From contig CAWGTZ010000024.1 of the NCBI GenBank assembly GCA_963825555.1, positions 1 through 64,000 on the forward strand: a DNA stretch of 64,000 nucleotides, read 5' to 3'. Position 1 is the first letter of the stretch, and the number at the start of each line of letters is the position of its first letter. Positions 62,448-64,000 of this stretch are shown piece after piece. A program made the translations under genes and the position numbers. Under the pieces are notes generated by a model. It ran no database searches and was not told the origin of the DNA. It worked only from the letters and a program-made list of their open reading frames with translations. The stretch is from JAGVSR01 sp963825555 (lineage in GTDB: Bacteria; Pseudomonadota; Alphaproteobacteria; Rhizobiales; Hyphomicrobiaceae).

Positions 62448-63038
62448 TCAGCCCATCATCTGGTCGACGTAGTCCCAATTCACGAGATTGTCGAACCAGG
62501 CTTCCAGATACTTCGGGCGCGCGTTGCGATAGTCGATGTAGTAGCTGTGCTCCCATACGTCGCAGCCCAGGATCGGTTGGGCGCCGTGCATCAGCGGGTT
62601 CTCGCCATTCGGGGTTTTGGCGATTTCGAGCTTACCGTCGCGGATGGTGAGCCAGCACCAGCCCGACCCGAACTGCGTCATGCCGGCGTTGATGAAGTCG
62701 GCGCGCATTTTGTCGAAGCCACCGTATTCCTCCGCGAGACGCTCCAGGCGCCCTGGAATCTTCTTGCCGCCGCCGTTGGGCTTCATCCAGTTCCAGAAGT
62801 GGATGTGGTTGTAATGCTGGCCTACGTTGTTCACGAGGCCCGCGTTCTTGCCGGCATAGGCGTCTGCGCAGATCTCTTCGATGGTTTTGCCTTCGAGGCC
62901 CGAGCCGACCATTAGTTTGTTGCCATTGTCCACGTAGGCGAGGTGATGCTTGTCGTGATGGAACTGCAGCGTCTCGGCGGACATATAAGGCTGCAGGGCG
63001 TCGTAGGCGTAAGGCAGGTCGGGAAGCTTGAATGTCAT
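62448..63038 (-). CDS. sodB: Superoxide dismutase, Fe/Mn family
   Basis: 196 residues from ATG 63038 (GGAG nine bases upstream). Metal ligands are in the usual places: His in FHHDKHHLAYV, His in QHYNHIHFWNWM, and Asp and His in LGCDVWEHSYYIDYRN. The GMTQFGSGWCWL region is typical of Fe-type enzymes, so iron is the likelier metal. It converts superoxide to oxygen and peroxide in the cytoplasm. SOUL gene lies just upstream in the same direction, 122 bases away. Confidence 0.95.
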   Translation of the reverse strand: MTFKLPDLPYAYDALQPYMSAETLQFHHDKHHLAYVDNGNKLMVGSGLEGKTIEEICADAYAGKNAGLVNNVGQHYNHIHFWNWMKPNGGGKKIPGRLERLAEEYGGFDKMRADFINAGMTQFGSGWCWLTIRDGKLEIAKTPNGENPLMHGAQPILGCDVWEHSYYIDYRNARPKYLEAWFDNLVNWDYVDQMMG

Positions 63039-63160
63039 GGGATCGATCTCCGGTATTTGGCGGGGGTTGGGCCTCAGACCCGCAGGGAAACCCTCTTGGC
63101 CGGGGCGCAAACTAGCCGCGCAGCCGTCGCGAAACAAGGCCGGGTCCTGAAGAAGCCGGC

Positions 63161-63811
63161 TCAATCGGCGAGTTCGATCAAAAACTCGTTCCGCCTCAGG
63201 AACGGCAGCGACCAAGGCGGGTTGTAGAAGGCCGCGATCGGGGCCGCGGCAGGCTTCAGGTTTTCTGAACTCACCCAATTTTCCAGCTTTTCGCGGTGTT
63301 CGGCAAGGTTGGCATCGCTCGACCAGCCGGAAAAGCGGATGGCAGCGTAGCGCTTTGCAGGTTCAGCAATCAGAGTGACGCGCGGGTTGTTGGGGACGGG
63401 GAGCGTTTCCATTGAATAGCCTTGGGGCATCATGAACCGCACTTTCCAAGCATCGCCCGCATTCTGCTGTGTCACGGGTACGGTCATGGCGATTTTCTCG
63501 CTCTTCTGCTGTGTCACCGGCGTCGTCATGTCGATCTTCTGGCGCGTGGTATTGTTGCCGAAGATGTAGTCGGCGAGCAGGCGGAATCCGGCATTGATCG
63601 CCGTGCTGCGATCCCCTGACGTGGTGACCTCCGCCGCCAGCAGCGGCTGATAGCGGCGGATCTCGAAATCCCCGTCCTTGCGCTCGATGGTGAAAGAGGG
63701 CTCGTCTGAAGCCATGGCTATCAACGTCGGAAATGCGGCCGCTGCGATGGCGCATAAGACCGCAAGAAGTGCGAGGGTGCGAGGTCGCGGGACCGGAATT
63801 CGTCGGAACAT
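63161..63811 (-). CDS. SOUL/HBP-family heme-binding protein
   Basis: 216 residues from ATG 63811. A signal or membrane helix covers about residues 12-33. The SOUL fold is clear from FEIRRYQPLLAAEV, KIDMTTPVTQQ and KIAMTVPVTQQ, with RYAAIRFSG near the C-terminal part. Bacterial members are poorly understood and many lack the heme-binding His. The product should sit in the periplasm or on the outer face of the membrane. Confidence 0.87.
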   Translation of the reverse strand: MFRRIPVPRPRTLALLAVLCAIAAAAFPTLIAMASDEPSFTIERKDGDFEIRRYQPLLAAEVTTSGDRSTAINAGFRLLADYIFGNNTTRQKIDMTTPVTQQKSEKIAMTVPVTQQNAGDAWKVRFMMPQGYSMETLPVPNNPRVTLIAEPAKRYAAIRFSGWSSDANLAEHREKLENWVSSENLKPAAAPIAAFYNPPWSLPFLRRNEFLIELAD

Positions 63812-63960
63812 TTGCAATCAATTTTCTGGCTTGAGTGTCTCATGTCCGTCAACGCGGAAATGTGACCTGTTGGATCAAAAGCCACAAAGCCGTGCCTCAA
63901 AAGAGGCGCTATGACAACCGATCTGGATGCGAGGCGGCCCTCAAACGGGTCTTTTGAAAA

Positions 63961-63996
63961 GAAAAAGGGGCGCCCCGACCCTGAGCGGGGCGCCCC
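63961..63996 (-). terminator. Rho-independent terminator of a gene beyond the right edge
   Basis: An 11-base GC-rich stem (63967-63977 with 63986-63996) preceded on the plus strand by GAAAAA. Read on the minus strand the stem is followed by TTTTTC, so it ends a leftward transcript whose gene starts beyond 64000. No gene of this window uses it. Confidence 0.8.
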
Positions 63997-64000
63997 CGTG

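Noticed and set aside
1..64000. CRISPR arrays, insertion sequences, prophage or integron features
   Set aside because: No regularly spaced repeats, no transposase, integrase or terminal repeats were seen; the partial tRNA at the edge has no adjacent integrase in the window.

Overview
The window is GC-rich, densely coding bacterial chromosome. The gene content and order point to an alphaproteobacterium, most likely Hyphomicrobiales: iscR-cysteine desulfurase-sufBCDS-sufT-sufA, a bactofilin, split methylmalonyl-CoA mutase, and a fused-diaphorase formate dehydrogenase of the Methylorubrum FDH1 type. I saw no phage, transposase, integrase, CRISPR array or rRNA. One partial tRNA sits at the left edge.

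Positions 2.2-17.4 kb form one continuous tungsten/molybdenum block. Leftward lies a tungsten aldehyde oxidoreductase cluster: aorA (four-cluster ferredoxin), aorB (catalytic), aorC (FAD/NAD reductase), a MoaD-like protein and a coupled 100-residue unknown. Divergent from it is the tungstate importer tupBCA. Further right, leftward again, come a LysR regulator, fdhB (fused NuoE-NuoF type), fdhA (pterin subunit), fdhD, mobA and mobB. Metal uptake, bis-MGD cofactor making, cofactor sulfuration and two client enzymes are therefore together. aorB carries two single-base frame breaks and aorC one. A DUF1499 gene at 1.0 kb and a patatin gene at 61 kb carry one each. All five behave as +1 insertions, so sequence error is more likely than decay.

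17.6-29.5 kb is mixed housekeeping: type I IPP isomerase, a MarC-like membrane protein, a lipoprotein, a GNAT acetyltransferase, an L-2-hydroxyglutarate oxidase-like flavoprotein, bactofilin, a PrxQ/Bcp peroxiredoxin, a giant AsmA/YhdP-like envelope protein, tyrS and anmK. 29.6-41.2 kb holds an alpha/beta hydrolase and the Fe-S assembly operon. sufA lies about 3 kb downstream of the operon, beyond a DCC thioredoxin-like protein, an orphan FtsX-type permease and a secreted unknown.

41.2-48.8 kb has a TfoX-N protein, a RhlE helicase, parE, a pirin/GFA/membrane-protein run and a histidine-rich protein with a duplicated module. 48.9-58.2 kb holds a single-chain EutB-EutC ethanolamine ammonia-lyase, a TetR regulator, a large inverted repeat in front of a small repeat-containing secreted protein, a cytochrome P460-like protein, and mutA/mutB separated by an opposite-strand gene. 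58.5-64 kb has a HerA-like ATPase, a cytochrome c, an LprI-like protein, a patatin lipoprotein, Fe-SOD and a SOUL protein. The window ends in a terminator for a leftward gene beyond the right edge.
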